A stretch of DNA of 64,000 nucleotides from assembly GCA_028279215.1 (NCBI GenBank), contig JANQOF010000063.1:1-64000 (forward strand), in the 5' to 3' direction. The notes beneath the pieces were generated by a model. It did not search any database, had not been told where the DNA came from, and saw only the letters and a program-made list of their open reading frames with translations. Of this stretch, positions 9,276 to 16,714 are shown in pieces; position 1 is the first letter of the stretch; each line of letters opens with the position of its first letter. Source of the DNA: Pirellulales bacterium. Lineage in GTDB: Bacteria > Planctomycetota > Planctomycetia > Pirellulales > Lacipirellulaceae. The position numbers and the translations under genes are program-made.

Positions 9276-9998
9276 ATGTGGTACGCGAATCGACTCGCAG
9301 GGCGGCTTGGCCGCGTGGTCCTCAGGGGGGCGCTAATGTCGGCCCTGGCAGTTTTGATTTCGAGTTACACAGCGTACGGGCAATCGCCGGCGGATTCCTC
9401 CACCGCTGGGCGGGTGGCGTTCGACATCCCTGACGTCCCCCCCGCTACCGTAGAGATCGACCTGGGCAAAGGACTCATTCGGCACGCAGTGGGATTGGGA
9501 GATGCCGCGGTTGCTGGTTTCCTCGAGGGGCTCACCAGCTCGCCCGACTCACAATCGTCGGAAAACGTTCAATTCTTGGCACAGCAACTTACTTCGGCTC
9601 GGGAACTGGGAGATGTGGTAAGCGAAGTTGTTCAAGAAATCCACGTCCGCGTCTGGGACAACTTGCCCGCAGAAAGCCAGCTCGCCGAGCGAGCTGTGGC
9701 TCACTTCGACACCACTCTGGTCGGCGCTGGATGGGAACCAGCATTGCGAGTACAGGAACGCAACAACCTCGTGCGAGCTTATGTCCACCGCCAAGGCGAA
9801 TCGATCAGCGGCGTGCTGTTCATCGCAGGCGAAGGCAACGACGTCGTATTGGCAAACGTAATTGGCGACTTGTCGCCCGAAAAAGTTCACAAGCTGACCA
9901 GTACTGCCACGGAGATTGCCGTTACGCTGGGACTCGATAAGGAAATCAACAGGGCCGTTGAGCAACTCAAGCGTGAGATGCAGCGCGCTCACGATTAA
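9276..9998 (+). CDS. Secreted hypothetical protein, DUF4252-like
   Basis: The frame is open from 9057, but ATG 9276 (MWYANRLAGRLGRVV) is preceded at 9262-9267 by a clear AAGGAG and starts a good signal peptide ending near YTAYGQ, so I use it (240 aa). The mature part is acidic and alternates helices and strands: VEIDLGKGLIRHAVGLGD, an LTSAREL helix, VRVWDNLP, then GWEPALRVQERNNLVRAYV and GVLFIAGEGNDVVLANV. This resembles the DUF4252 fold (function unknown), but the call is tentative. No lipobox was seen. Confidence 0.62.
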   Translation: MWYANRLAGRLGRVVLRGALMSALAVLISSYTAYGQSPADSSTAGRVAFDIPDVPPATVEIDLGKGLIRHAVGLGDAAVAGFLEGLTSSPDSQSSENVQFLAQQLTSARELGDVVSEVVQEIHVRVWDNLPAESQLAERAVAHFDTTLVGAGWEPALRVQERNNLVRAYVHRQGESISGVLFIAGEGNDVVLANVIGDLSPEKVHKLTSTATEIAVTLGLDKEINRAVEQLKREMQRAHD

Positions 9999-10033
9999 GC
10001 ACAAGCCTGTGGAGTGTGGCGGTCCGGTGCGAG

Positions 10034-10672
10034 CTAATCCATTTCCATCTCGTGCTGGACCGCCCACACAGCGGCTTGCGTCCGATCGCTGACGCCTAAT
10101 TTGCGTAGTACGTGTTGGACGTGTTCTTTCACCGTTTCGTAGCTGATGCCAAGCGCTTCGGCAATTTCCTTGTTCGTGAGACCGAAGGATAGCTGCTTCA
10201 ACACTTCGAGTTCCCGCTTGGTAAGCGGCACCTCGATCTCCAAATCGGAATCCGAATCACCCAGTGGCCCTGAAACCCTTCGCAAGTCGTCCCTCGACCA
10301 AGCCGTACCCCCATTGGCGACCTCGGTGATCGCCGTAGTCAATTCGTCGCGCTTGACATCTTTTGTCAGGTAACCCGCGGCGCCGAGGGCCACCGCGCGG
10401 GCGATGTAGGTCGGCAGTCCGTACGCCGAGAACATCAATACCGGTAGCTGCGGTTTGAGCTTTCTGATTTCCGCGAGGCACCTCAGGCCGTCGATCTCAG
10501 GCATCCGAACGTCGAGCAGCACGACGTCGAGCTGGATTTTCTTGACATACGCGAGTGCCTCGGCTCCGTTCTCCGCCTCGGCAACGATGTGTATGTCGGC
10601 GGGCGACAGCATCTGCCTTACGCCGACCCTCACGACTGGGTGGTCGTCGACCACCAGCAGCTTGATCGCCAT
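10034..10672 (-). CDS. NarL/FixJ-family response regulator
   Basis: Two-component transcription regulator of 212 aa. The receiver domain (residues 1-120) has the acidic pair D9/D10, phospho-acceptor D54 in VVLLDVRMPEIDG and the late Lys in YLTKDVKRDE. The C-terminal LuxR-type HTH (~145-205) reads LTKRELEVLKQLSFGLTNKE, then a recognition helix with YETVKEHVQHVLRKLGV. No histidine kinase is adjacent, so it is an orphan regulator here and its targets are unknown. The ATG 10672 start is unambiguous. Confidence 0.95.
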   Translation of the reverse strand: MAIKLLVVDDHPVVRVGVRQMLSPADIHIVAEAENGAEALAYVKKIQLDVVLLDVRMPEIDGLRCLAEIRKLKPQLPVLMFSAYGLPTYIARAVALGAAGYLTKDVKRDELTTAITEVANGGTAWSRDDLRRVSGPLGDSDSDLEIEVPLTKRELEVLKQLSFGLTNKEIAEALGISYETVKEHVQHVLRKLGVSDRTQAAVWAVQHEMEMD

Positions 10673-11007
10673 GGGATTCGGTCCTTACCACAGCGCGCGA
10701 CACCCAATCCAGAGCTGGCTGTGGAATTGAAAAGTTGGGAAACGGGCCCTATACGATTCACTATGGTCCCCCAACCATGCTAGTACCACTCTACCATATG
10801 TGCGGCTTCTCGCAAGCAAAGAGGCAATATGCTGGGGCTCGAAAAAGTTCGTTTGTTGTCGCCAAAGGTACTACGACTGCGATAGTTGTTACGTGCCAAA
10901 TCGCTGTTGCCTGCTACTGGTGAATCTCACATACTTTCGACCTTGCCATCGTTACCGATGGCAAGTTTGTCTTGCTTTACCCGCTATCATCTGCCACGCA
11001 TCTGCCC
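10673..11007. other. Intergenic region upstream of the sugar-isomerase-like gene
   Basis: 335 bp between the divergent response regulator and the TIM-barrel gene. Short ORFs here have no family features. The notable element is the hairpin at 10942-10965. Confidence 0.4.
10942..10969 (+). terminator. Hairpin with T-rich tail in the leader of the downstream gene
   Basis: Perfect 10-bp stem (10942-10951 with 10956-10965), TTAC loop, then TTTGT. It resembles a rho-independent terminator but lies 40 bp before a start codon with no recognised gene upstream on this strand. It could be a leader attenuator, the end of a small RNA, or a chance hairpin. Confidence 0.5.
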
Positions 11008-11859
11008 ATGCTGCCCACGCCAGCGCTCTCGGTCAACGAACTCACTACCTATCGTTGGACCTTGGACGAGGACATCTACTTCGCGAAGAGAACGGGCTTC
11101 AACGCCATTGGCCTTTGGCGGCGAAAGGTCAGCGACTTCGGCGAAGCGCGTGCCATCGAGTTGCTCGCCGATTCGGGATTGGCGGTTAGCTGCTTGGGTT
11201 GGGCCGGCGGGTTCACCGGCGGCGATGGTCGCTCGCTCGAAGAGAGTATTCGCGATGGCCTGGCCGCCGTGGGCATGGCGGCGCGAGTGAATGCGGATTG
11301 CCTGATTGTGGTAGCCGGTGGGCAAAACAACCACATCCGTGCCCACCGCGACCGGCTGTTTCGGCAGGCGCTCGACGATTTGTTGATGGCCGCCGAAGTG
11401 GCCAACGTGCCGCTTGCACTCAAGCCAATGCATCCAAATTGTGGCCGCGATTGGACGTTCCAAAGTGATTTGGAAGAGGCGATCGAGTTTGTGTCGAGTT
11501 ATCGCTCGCCCTATTTGCGGTTGATCTACGATCATTACCAGTTCCCAGAAGTTGCTAACGACCCGTCGTTGCTTGGCGACTTGGTGCCTCACTTGGCCCT
11601 CGTGCAACTTGGCGACGCTCGCCTGCCACATAGTATCGATCAAGAACGCTGCCCGCTCGGCCGGGGAGTCTTGCCCGTGTGGCGCACAGTCAACGCACTG
11701 CTTGGTGCCGGGTATGCCGGTATGTTCGACGTCGAGTTGATGGGTGCCGAGATCGAGTCGTCCGACTACGAGCAATTGCTCCTCGACACGCGCCGAGCGT
11801 TTGACGCCAGTCTGCCATCGGCACTTCGCATGGCCGAGTTGGCCGAGCGATCGGATTGA
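11008..11859 (+). CDS. Sugar phosphate isomerase/epimerase-like TIM-barrel protein
   Basis: Member of the AP-endonuclease-2/xylose-isomerase-like TIM-barrel superfamily. An in-frame TTG exists at 10972, but ATG 11008 (MLPTPALSVNELTTYRWTLD) matches the family start better, giving 283 aa. Supporting strings are RTGFNAIGLWRRKVSDFGE, LIVVAGG, LALKPMHPNCG, LRLIYDHYQFPE, VQLGDAR and MFDVELMGAEI, which are the acidic and His metal-site strands of this fold. Substrate unknown. It is followed 9 bp later by arfB, perhaps on the same transcript. Confidence 0.85.
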   Translation: MLPTPALSVNELTTYRWTLDEDIYFAKRTGFNAIGLWRRKVSDFGEARAIELLADSGLAVSCLGWAGGFTGGDGRSLEESIRDGLAAVGMAARVNADCLIVVAGGQNNHIRAHRDRLFRQALDDLLMAAEVANVPLALKPMHPNCGRDWTFQSDLEEAIEFVSSYRSPYLRLIYDHYQFPEVANDPSLLGDLVPHLALVQLGDARLPHSIDQERCPLGRGVLPVWRTVNALLGAGYAGMFDVELMGAEIESSDYEQLLLDTRRAFDASLPSALRMAELAERSD

Positions 11860-11868
11860 TCGACTTTC

Positions 11869-12300
11869 GTGCAAGACTTCTTGGTCATCAACGATCGGAT
11901 CGCCATCCGTCGCGACGAGTTGCAATTCTCCTTCTCGCGTAGTCCTGGGCCCGGCGGCCAAAACGTCAACAAGGTGAACTCCAAGGCAACTCTCAAATGG
12001 CGCTACGCCGACTCGCCGTGGCTGCCGGACGATGTCAAGCAGCGATTTGGCAAGCTGTTTGCCAAGCGAATCAACGCCGATGGCAACCTGATTCTCTCTA
12101 GCAGCCGCTTTCGCGAGCAGCGACGCAACATCGACGACTGCTTGGAAAAGCTCAAGCAGTTGGTCTCGGCGGCGACCGTGGTGCCGCGGGTACGCAAGCG
12201 GCCCAAGAAGTCGGCTGCCGCGAACGCCCGGCGGCTGGAAGAAAAACGGCGCCGTGCGGATCGGAAGCAGAGTCGACGTCCGCCCAAGTTCGACGACTAG
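11869..12300 (+). CDS. arfB: Alternative ribosome-rescue factor ArfB (peptidyl-tRNA hydrolase, RF-1 domain)
   Basis: Class-I release-factor-like protein that frees ribosomes stalled on truncated mRNA. The catalytic GGQ is present in FSRSPGPGGQNVNKVNSKA, and the C-terminal tail (residues ~105-143) is very Arg/Lys-rich, as needed for insertion into the empty mRNA channel. 143 aa is typical for ArfB and far shorter than RF1/RF2. The start is GTG 11869, 9 bp after the preceding stop. The stop codon lies within the left end of a structured repeat. Confidence 0.93.
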   Translation: MQDFLVINDRIAIRRDELQFSFSRSPGPGGQNVNKVNSKATLKWRYADSPWLPDDVKQRFGKLFAKRINADGNLILSSSRFREQRRNIDDCLEKLKQLVSAATVVPRVRKRPKKSAAANARRLEEKRRRADRKQSRRPPKFDD

Positions 12301-12459
12301 AGCGTGCTTCGGATAGCTGTAGCGATGTTGGCGCAAACGAGTCAAGTCCGGCGAGGCGGCCGAAGCACGCGAATCTGCATGATTCGTCGATGCAGGCCAA
12401 CGTAGCCGGATGCACACGCCGTAAGCGGGCACGCTACAGATAGGCGAAGGGCGCTCTAG
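12297..12459. repeat. Structured intergenic repeat (REP/MITE-like candidate)
   Basis: The segment is bounded by an 8-bp inverted pair, CTAGAGCG (12297-12304) and CGCTCTAG (12452-12459). Inside are nested inverted pairs: GCGTGCTTCGG (12302-12312) with 12360-12370, CTGTAGCG (12317-12324) with 12432-12439, and CTGCAT/ATGCAG (12375-12380/12390-12395). This many matched arms in 163 bp points to a foldable element rather than ordinary spacer. The left end includes the arfB stop codon. Confidence 0.6.
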
Positions 12460-12561
12460 TGCGTGCCAACTCTTGAAGGGGCGATCGATTGACGCCATGT
12501 TGTGGGGGTTCGACAAACAGTCGTTCTTGCCTTCCACGTATTCATCCGGAGTTCGCTCGCC

Positions 12562-13665
12562 ATGCGGTACGACCAAGCCATCGACTCGCTGTTGGAAACC
12601 AATCTCGCCTGCAAGCCCGGCGAGCGGCTGGCGATCGTCACCGACACGGCGCCCTTCACAACAAGCGATTCGCTGATTCCCGCACGAGTCGCGCTGGCGG
12701 AACGAATCGCCGAAATGGCGGGCGAGCGCTCGGTCGACACGTTGGTGGCCACGTATCCTGGCGGCCAGGAATCGGGGGCCGAACCGCCAATCAACGTCTT
12801 CCAAGCGGTTTATCCGACCGGCTTCACCGAATACCTCGAAGAAACCAATCTGCGAGCACCGCTGCTCGATAAGAGCGTCACCCCCGGCGACCTTGCCAAG
12901 CTCGAAAAGTACGTGTCCGCGGCGAGCGACGCGATCGACGTGTTGCTGGTCCTCTCGGGCTCGAGCATTTCGCACACCAATTTCCGCAGACTGCTCACGC
13001 GAACCGGCGTGGCCCGTGCGGCAACGATGCCTGGCGTCGAGCTCGAGATGTTCGCCGGAGTGATGACCGCCAACTGGCAGCTGGTCGAACGACGCAGCCA
13101 GGCCGCTGCCGAGGCCTTGACCACCGCAGAGTCGGCCGTAGTGCACAGCGCCGGTGGTCGGGTACTGCGGTTTTCGCTCGCCGGCCGCGATGGCATCGCC
13201 GATACCGGCATCATCAACTCCGCTGGCCAGTTCGGAAACCTGCCAGGCGGCGAAGGCTTCATCGCTCCGATCGAGGGCACCGCCGAAGGCCAACTGTCGG
13301 TCGGCCCGCCGGATGAACCTGGCAAGTGGTGGTTCCAATTCGAGAGGGGTAACCTCGTTTCGGTCCACGGCGATCCTCCGTTCGCCCAAACACTGGACGA
13401 GGTGTTCGCCGCCCATCCTCTGGCCCGCAACCTTGCTGAGCTCGGTGTCGGCACCAACGAAAAAGCCAAACCTTGCGACAGCGTCTTGGAGGCCGAGAAG
13501 ATCCTCGGTACCATCCATCTGGCCGTTGGCGATAACGCGGGCTTCGGCGGCAATGTCAGCGTGCCGTACCACCAAGACTTCATCGTGTACCAGCCAACGC
13601 TCGTGCTGCACAGTTCGAGCGGCGAACAGCGATTGGTGGACGCCGGCAACTTGACGGTCGATTGA
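12562..13665 (+). CDS. M29-family metallo-aminopeptidase (AmpS/AmpT-type)
   Basis: Thermophilic-type aminopeptidase of family M29, which removes N-terminal residues using two metal ions. The frame opens at 12502, but ATG 12562 (MRYDQAIDSLLETNLACKPG) fits the family N-terminus, giving 367 aa. The C-terminal metal-site strings are in order: NLPGGEGFIAP, GTNEKAKPCDSVLEAEKILG, GTIHLAVGDNAGFGG and VPYHQDFI, supplying the Glu, Glu, His, His and Asp ligands. It is cytosolic by prediction (no signal). It converges on a 50-aa membrane protein gene 11 bp away. Confidence 0.87.
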   Translation: MRYDQAIDSLLETNLACKPGERLAIVTDTAPFTTSDSLIPARVALAERIAEMAGERSVDTLVATYPGGQESGAEPPINVFQAVYPTGFTEYLEETNLRAPLLDKSVTPGDLAKLEKYVSAASDAIDVLLVLSGSSISHTNFRRLLTRTGVARAATMPGVELEMFAGVMTANWQLVERRSQAAAEALTTAESAVVHSAGGRVLRFSLAGRDGIADTGIINSAGQFGNLPGGEGFIAPIEGTAEGQLSVGPPDEPGKWWFQFERGNLVSVHGDPPFAQTLDEVFAAHPLARNLAELGVGTNEKAKPCDSVLEAEKILGTIHLAVGDNAGFGGNVSVPYHQDFIVYQPTLVLHSSSGEQRLVDAGNLTVD

Positions 13666-13676
13666 CCGACGGTCAC

Positions 13677-13829
13677 CTATTTCAACACGAAGAACATCGC
13701 GACGAGCACCAAGATCGAAAGCGTCAGTTCGCCGACGTGATCGGCGCCGATATCGATGCCCGACAGGTCGAACGGCGTAACACCGGTCGCGGCGATCAGA
13801 ATGGCGGCAATCACAATCAGCGGACGCAT
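13677..13829 (-). CDS. Small two-helix membrane protein (50 aa), unlisted
   Basis: ATG at 13829 reads MRPLIVIAAILIAATGVTPF, then a short acidic turn (DLSGIDIGADHVGE) and a second hydrophobic segment (LTLSILVLVAMFFVLK) before TAG. Two hydrophobic helices joined by an acidic loop, with a basic residue at each end, look like a genuine small inner-membrane protein rather than a chance frame. It converges with the aminopeptidase, leaving only 11 bp. No family recognised and function unknown. Confidence 0.6.
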   Translation of the reverse strand: MRPLIVIAAILIAATGVTPFDLSGIDIGADHVGELTLSILVLVAMFFVLK

Positions 13830-14613
13830 TGGCAGGGAGACTCGTCGGGAAAAGCGGCAGATTCTTCATGAAGCGTAGCTCATCGGCGGCCGACTGTTGT
13901 TCAGCGAAACGCAATTTTCGGATTTGACGATTGCAGGGCGCGGCCAGGATCCACCAATGTCGACCAATTCTGAGTTCCGCCCCGTTTACTCCCCACTGTG
14001 AAAAAAACCCTTCTCCTAAACCGTTGCGGGCCAAAGCTTTCGGTTTTTGCCCCAAGAGCGCCATTCGAAACACGATTCATTGGGGCAAAACTCCACTCGT
14101 GTCGTGAGCCAGCGAACCTCTAAACCGTTTCCCTTAAACAATTTGTGGATTCGGGAGTCCATCGACCCAACCAGATTTAGCCCCAGTGTTTCCCACAGTT
14201 GGGGCAAAACCAAACGTGAGTGCCAATCGGGAGGGTGCGTGCAAAGCACCGCCGCAGGGAGACAACCCGGGTGGTTGCACGCACCCCACCTGCAACCAGC
14301 ACTCGCCACTACACAACCAAGTTTCCAAAGAGCTGCCCAAAGAAGGATGCACCTTCATGATCAAGCACATCCATTAGATCAATTTGGTCGTCGGATTCCA
14401 CAACGATTTTTGGCCATCTTTGGCGGAGCAGAGACAAAAACGAGGCACCTACTCTTGGACAATTGCGGAAGTGCCGAACGTGCCTCCGCGTTTCACGCCG
14501 GGGATTCCCTATACGCCAACGGCGTTGACAGCCACGGCTTTAACTCGACGGCGTCGTCCTACTCAGCCTGTTCCGAGCCAGCGTAAGTGCATCAACAGGG
14601 CCTCCAGCGCCCT
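13830..14613. other. Gene-poor region with inverted TTGGGGCAAAA motifs
   Basis: About 780 bp without a convincing gene. TTTTGCCCCAA (14045-14055) pairs with TTGGGGCAAAA (14080-14090), and a third copy lies near 14199-14210. On the minus strand these read FCPNCGKHWG and FCPNESC in two different frames, hinting at a decayed zinc-ribbon gene, but no intact frame remains. Confidence 0.35.
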
Positions 14614-14732
14614 ACGGTACAAAATCGCACGAATCTGAGCGGTACCCTAGAATAGAATTGGGCGTAGCCATTATCGCGGGTGAAAAACCGCGCGCCCCCG
14701 TGGGGCACGAAAGGTGAATCATTAAGGACCTG
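14614..14732. repeat. Direct repeat, copy A
   Basis: About 119 bp, closely matching 16437-16557. It shares ACGGTACAAAATCGCAC at the left, CCCTAGAATAGAAT in the middle and a perfect 32-bp core (14689-14720) containing the GC-rich palindrome GCCCCCGTGGGGC, then TTAAGGACCTGC. It lies 45 bp past the stop of the minus-strand HEAT gene. Confidence 0.9.
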
Positions 14733-14776
14733 CAGAGGTGATGTCTACCGTGGTGCCGCCATGCGTCAGACGCCGT

Positions 14777-16267
14777 CTAGTTAGCAAACTTCCAGTGTCC
14801 GTCGAAGTAATAGAAGCGAAGCGCTTCTCGTGTCTGGGGAGAACCCAAAACCGTTGTTCTTCCGGTCAACTCCATGTTCCGTCGATCGATGCCTTTGAGT
14901 GTTTCACTGAAGTGTCTATAGCCATGTCTCTTTCGTTCGAACTGACTCAGCCAGTGCCCTTGGACTATCGCAGACTCGACATCGTTTGGCGTAACGAGTT
15001 CACAAAGCAAAGCCCAGGCATCAGCGGCTTCCATTGGTTTTCCAAGTCGCACAATCAAGTTGTCCAGATCGGCGTGCAGTTGGCTAGTAAGCTTGGCATC
15101 GTCAGACCAATCCTCGCCGTCATCGGGCAGGGGGAGATTGTCAAATCGCGCATCCGTCTGTCCCTGAAACCCCGGATGGAGCAATCGAAGGTGGCCTAAC
15201 CGCGCAATCGTGCGCACGCGGACATCCTCGTCTTGTTCCAGACGCGCCATTGCAGCAACTAGTTGCTTGGCGCCGGGGCGGTCGCACAATCGGCTGACGA
15301 TAACTGCCGCAGATAGTCGTTCATCCGCATCCTCATCGGACATTCGCTTCTCAACAGTGGCAAATAGTCGCCTCGACGACGTCTCGCCAATCTCGGTGAG
15401 CGCCCACGCAGCCGTCAATCGGAGATGGATCGACTTTGGCGCACGTCCAAAGACTCTCGGATGTTGCAGTGCTTCGCCAGGACGGACTCTTGTGAAGACA
15501 TCTTCGTACTCGATTGGTTGGTTGAGAATCCCAATTAGGTCTTCACTGGCGGAAACCGCGGACTTTCCGGCCCTCGCCAGCCGTTTGCTGGCCGCCAGTT
15601 GGTATGCTGGACTATCGTTTTCGCGCAACAACGATCGACATAGACGGATCGTGCCTTCCGAATCGTCAAGCGCGGCTATCCAGTCGGTCGATGCTGGAAA
15701 CTCTTTTTGCTGCAGAGCATGCAGAAGCACTTCCTGCTGTTCTGTGCTGCCTCGAGTCACGCGAACGAAGGCGCTTAGCGCTGATTGGCGTATTTGTCGT
15801 GAAGAGGCGTCCTTCCTCAGGTCTCTTAGTCGTGGGGCCGCATCATACGCCGGGGGTCCAATCGTACCCAAAGCAATCGTGGTCGCTGACTTAACCAATT
15901 GGTTAGCGTCATCCAACGCCGCAATAAGATCTGGAAGGAAATCCTTGACGAAGGAAGCCTTCCGTTGTCCAAAGACGCCGAGTGCCTGGGCCGCGCTCGC
16001 TCTCACGACGGGATCGGAGTCTCTCAATGCTGTCTTGAATTCGGGCAAGAGTGCTTCAGGCCGATTCGCGTAGCGGGCAATGTCCATCATCGCGCCGGTT
16101 CTAGCCTGGCGGCGGCCAAGATCGCGGAGGGAAGCGACAACTGACTCAAACGGCCTCCCATTAATTGAATCCACCTCGGATTCAGCTGACGGACCTGCAT
16201 GCGATCGCACTGCCAGGGCACAGGAGAATACTACCGTTAACGCCAATGTTGAAAGTCGAAGCGCCAT
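14777..16267 (-). CDS. Secreted HEAT-repeat protein
   Basis: The frame opens at 16336, but ATG 16267 begins a clean signal peptide (MALRLSTLALTVVFSCALAV, then RSHAG), giving 496 aa. The mature protein has several HEAT/PBS-lyase-like helical repeats, visible as DSDPVVRASAAQALGVFG, DANQLVKSATTIALGTIG, IHLRLTAAWALTEIG, ERLSAAVIVSRL and DVRVRTIARLGHLRL, i.e. a protein-protein binding solenoid. The last ~120 residues are not obviously repetitive. It is exported to the periplasm or surface; partner unknown. Direct repeats bracket the gene on both sides, which suggests insertion or duplication. Confidence 0.8.
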   Translation of the reverse strand: MALRLSTLALTVVFSCALAVRSHAGPSAESEVDSINGRPFESVVASLRDLGRRQARTGAMMDIARYANRPEALLPEFKTALRDSDPVVRASAAQALGVFGQRKASFVKDFLPDLIAALDDANQLVKSATTIALGTIGPPAYDAAPRLRDLRKDASSRQIRQSALSAFVRVTRGSTEQQEVLLHALQQKEFPASTDWIAALDDSEGTIRLCRSLLRENDSPAYQLAASKRLARAGKSAVSASEDLIGILNQPIEYEDVFTRVRPGEALQHPRVFGRAPKSIHLRLTAAWALTEIGETSSRRLFATVEKRMSDEDADERLSAAVIVSRLCDRPGAKQLVAAMARLEQDEDVRVRTIARLGHLRLLHPGFQGQTDARFDNLPLPDDGEDWSDDAKLTSQLHADLDNLIVRLGKPMEAADAWALLCELVTPNDVESAIVQGHWLSQFERKRHGYRHFSETLKGIDRRNMELTGRTTVLGSPQTREALRFYYFDGHWKFAN

Positions 16268-16436
16268 GGTGACCCCTGAGATTCGCGATGTGCATGAATT
16301 GACCTCACTTGCGGATTGTATCCGCGAGCAGTTCAACAGACCATTTCTTCAACGGATAGCGGCTTTCACACAGGGAGAATGCTGTGTTGTGCGCGGCATC
16401 GACGTTCGACACCTACTCGTCGAGCCATGGTGCGTC

Positions 16437-16557
16437 ACGGTACAAAATCGCACAAATCCGAACCTTCCCCTAGAATAGAATCACGGCGTAGCCAGTACTG
16501 AAAGTGAAAAGACGCGCGCCCCCGTGGGGCACGAAAGGTGAATCGTTAAGGACCTGC
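16437..16557. repeat. Direct repeat, copy B
   Basis: Second copy of the ~120-bp repeat, core 16513-16544 identical to copy A. It lies 170 bp upstream of the HEAT gene start and 158 bp after the stop of the haloperoxidase-like gene. On the minus strand each gene is thus followed by one copy. Confidence 0.9.
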
Positions 16558-16643
16558 CGAGTCGCATCAGGCCCACCACGAGACGATCACCTACCTACAG
16601 GGGCGCGCTTGTCTTCACGTCGGCTAGTAATCCCCGCCCACCC

Positions 16644-16675
16644 CGCCCAACCGATCTGTCCACCTCGGTTGGGCG
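16644..16675 (-). terminator. Hairpin downstream of the haloperoxidase-like gene
   Basis: 11-bp perfect stem (16644-16654 with 16665-16675) and a 10-nt loop, about 40 bp past the stop on the minus strand. There is no T-run, so termination is only a possibility. Confidence 0.4.
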
Positions 16676-16714
16676 AGGTCACCCGGCGCGTGCGGGGGGG
16701 AAACGCGTCGGGGG

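Noticed and set aside
10987-14073. 1028-aa open frame on the minus strand
   Set aside because: It is antisense to the sugar-isomerase-like gene, arfB and the aminopeptidase, all with strong family motifs, and its Arg/Gly/His-rich sequence resembles no protein family; GC-rich codon use keeps the antisense frame open.
14047-14586. 179-aa plus-strand ORF
   Set aside because: Low-complexity, no family signature and no ribosome site; more likely spacer or decayed sequence.
14614-16557. Integron attC sites at the repeats
   Set aside because: The layout (gene then repeat) is cassette-like, but no GTTRRRY/RYYYAAC core pairs were found and no integrase is nearby.
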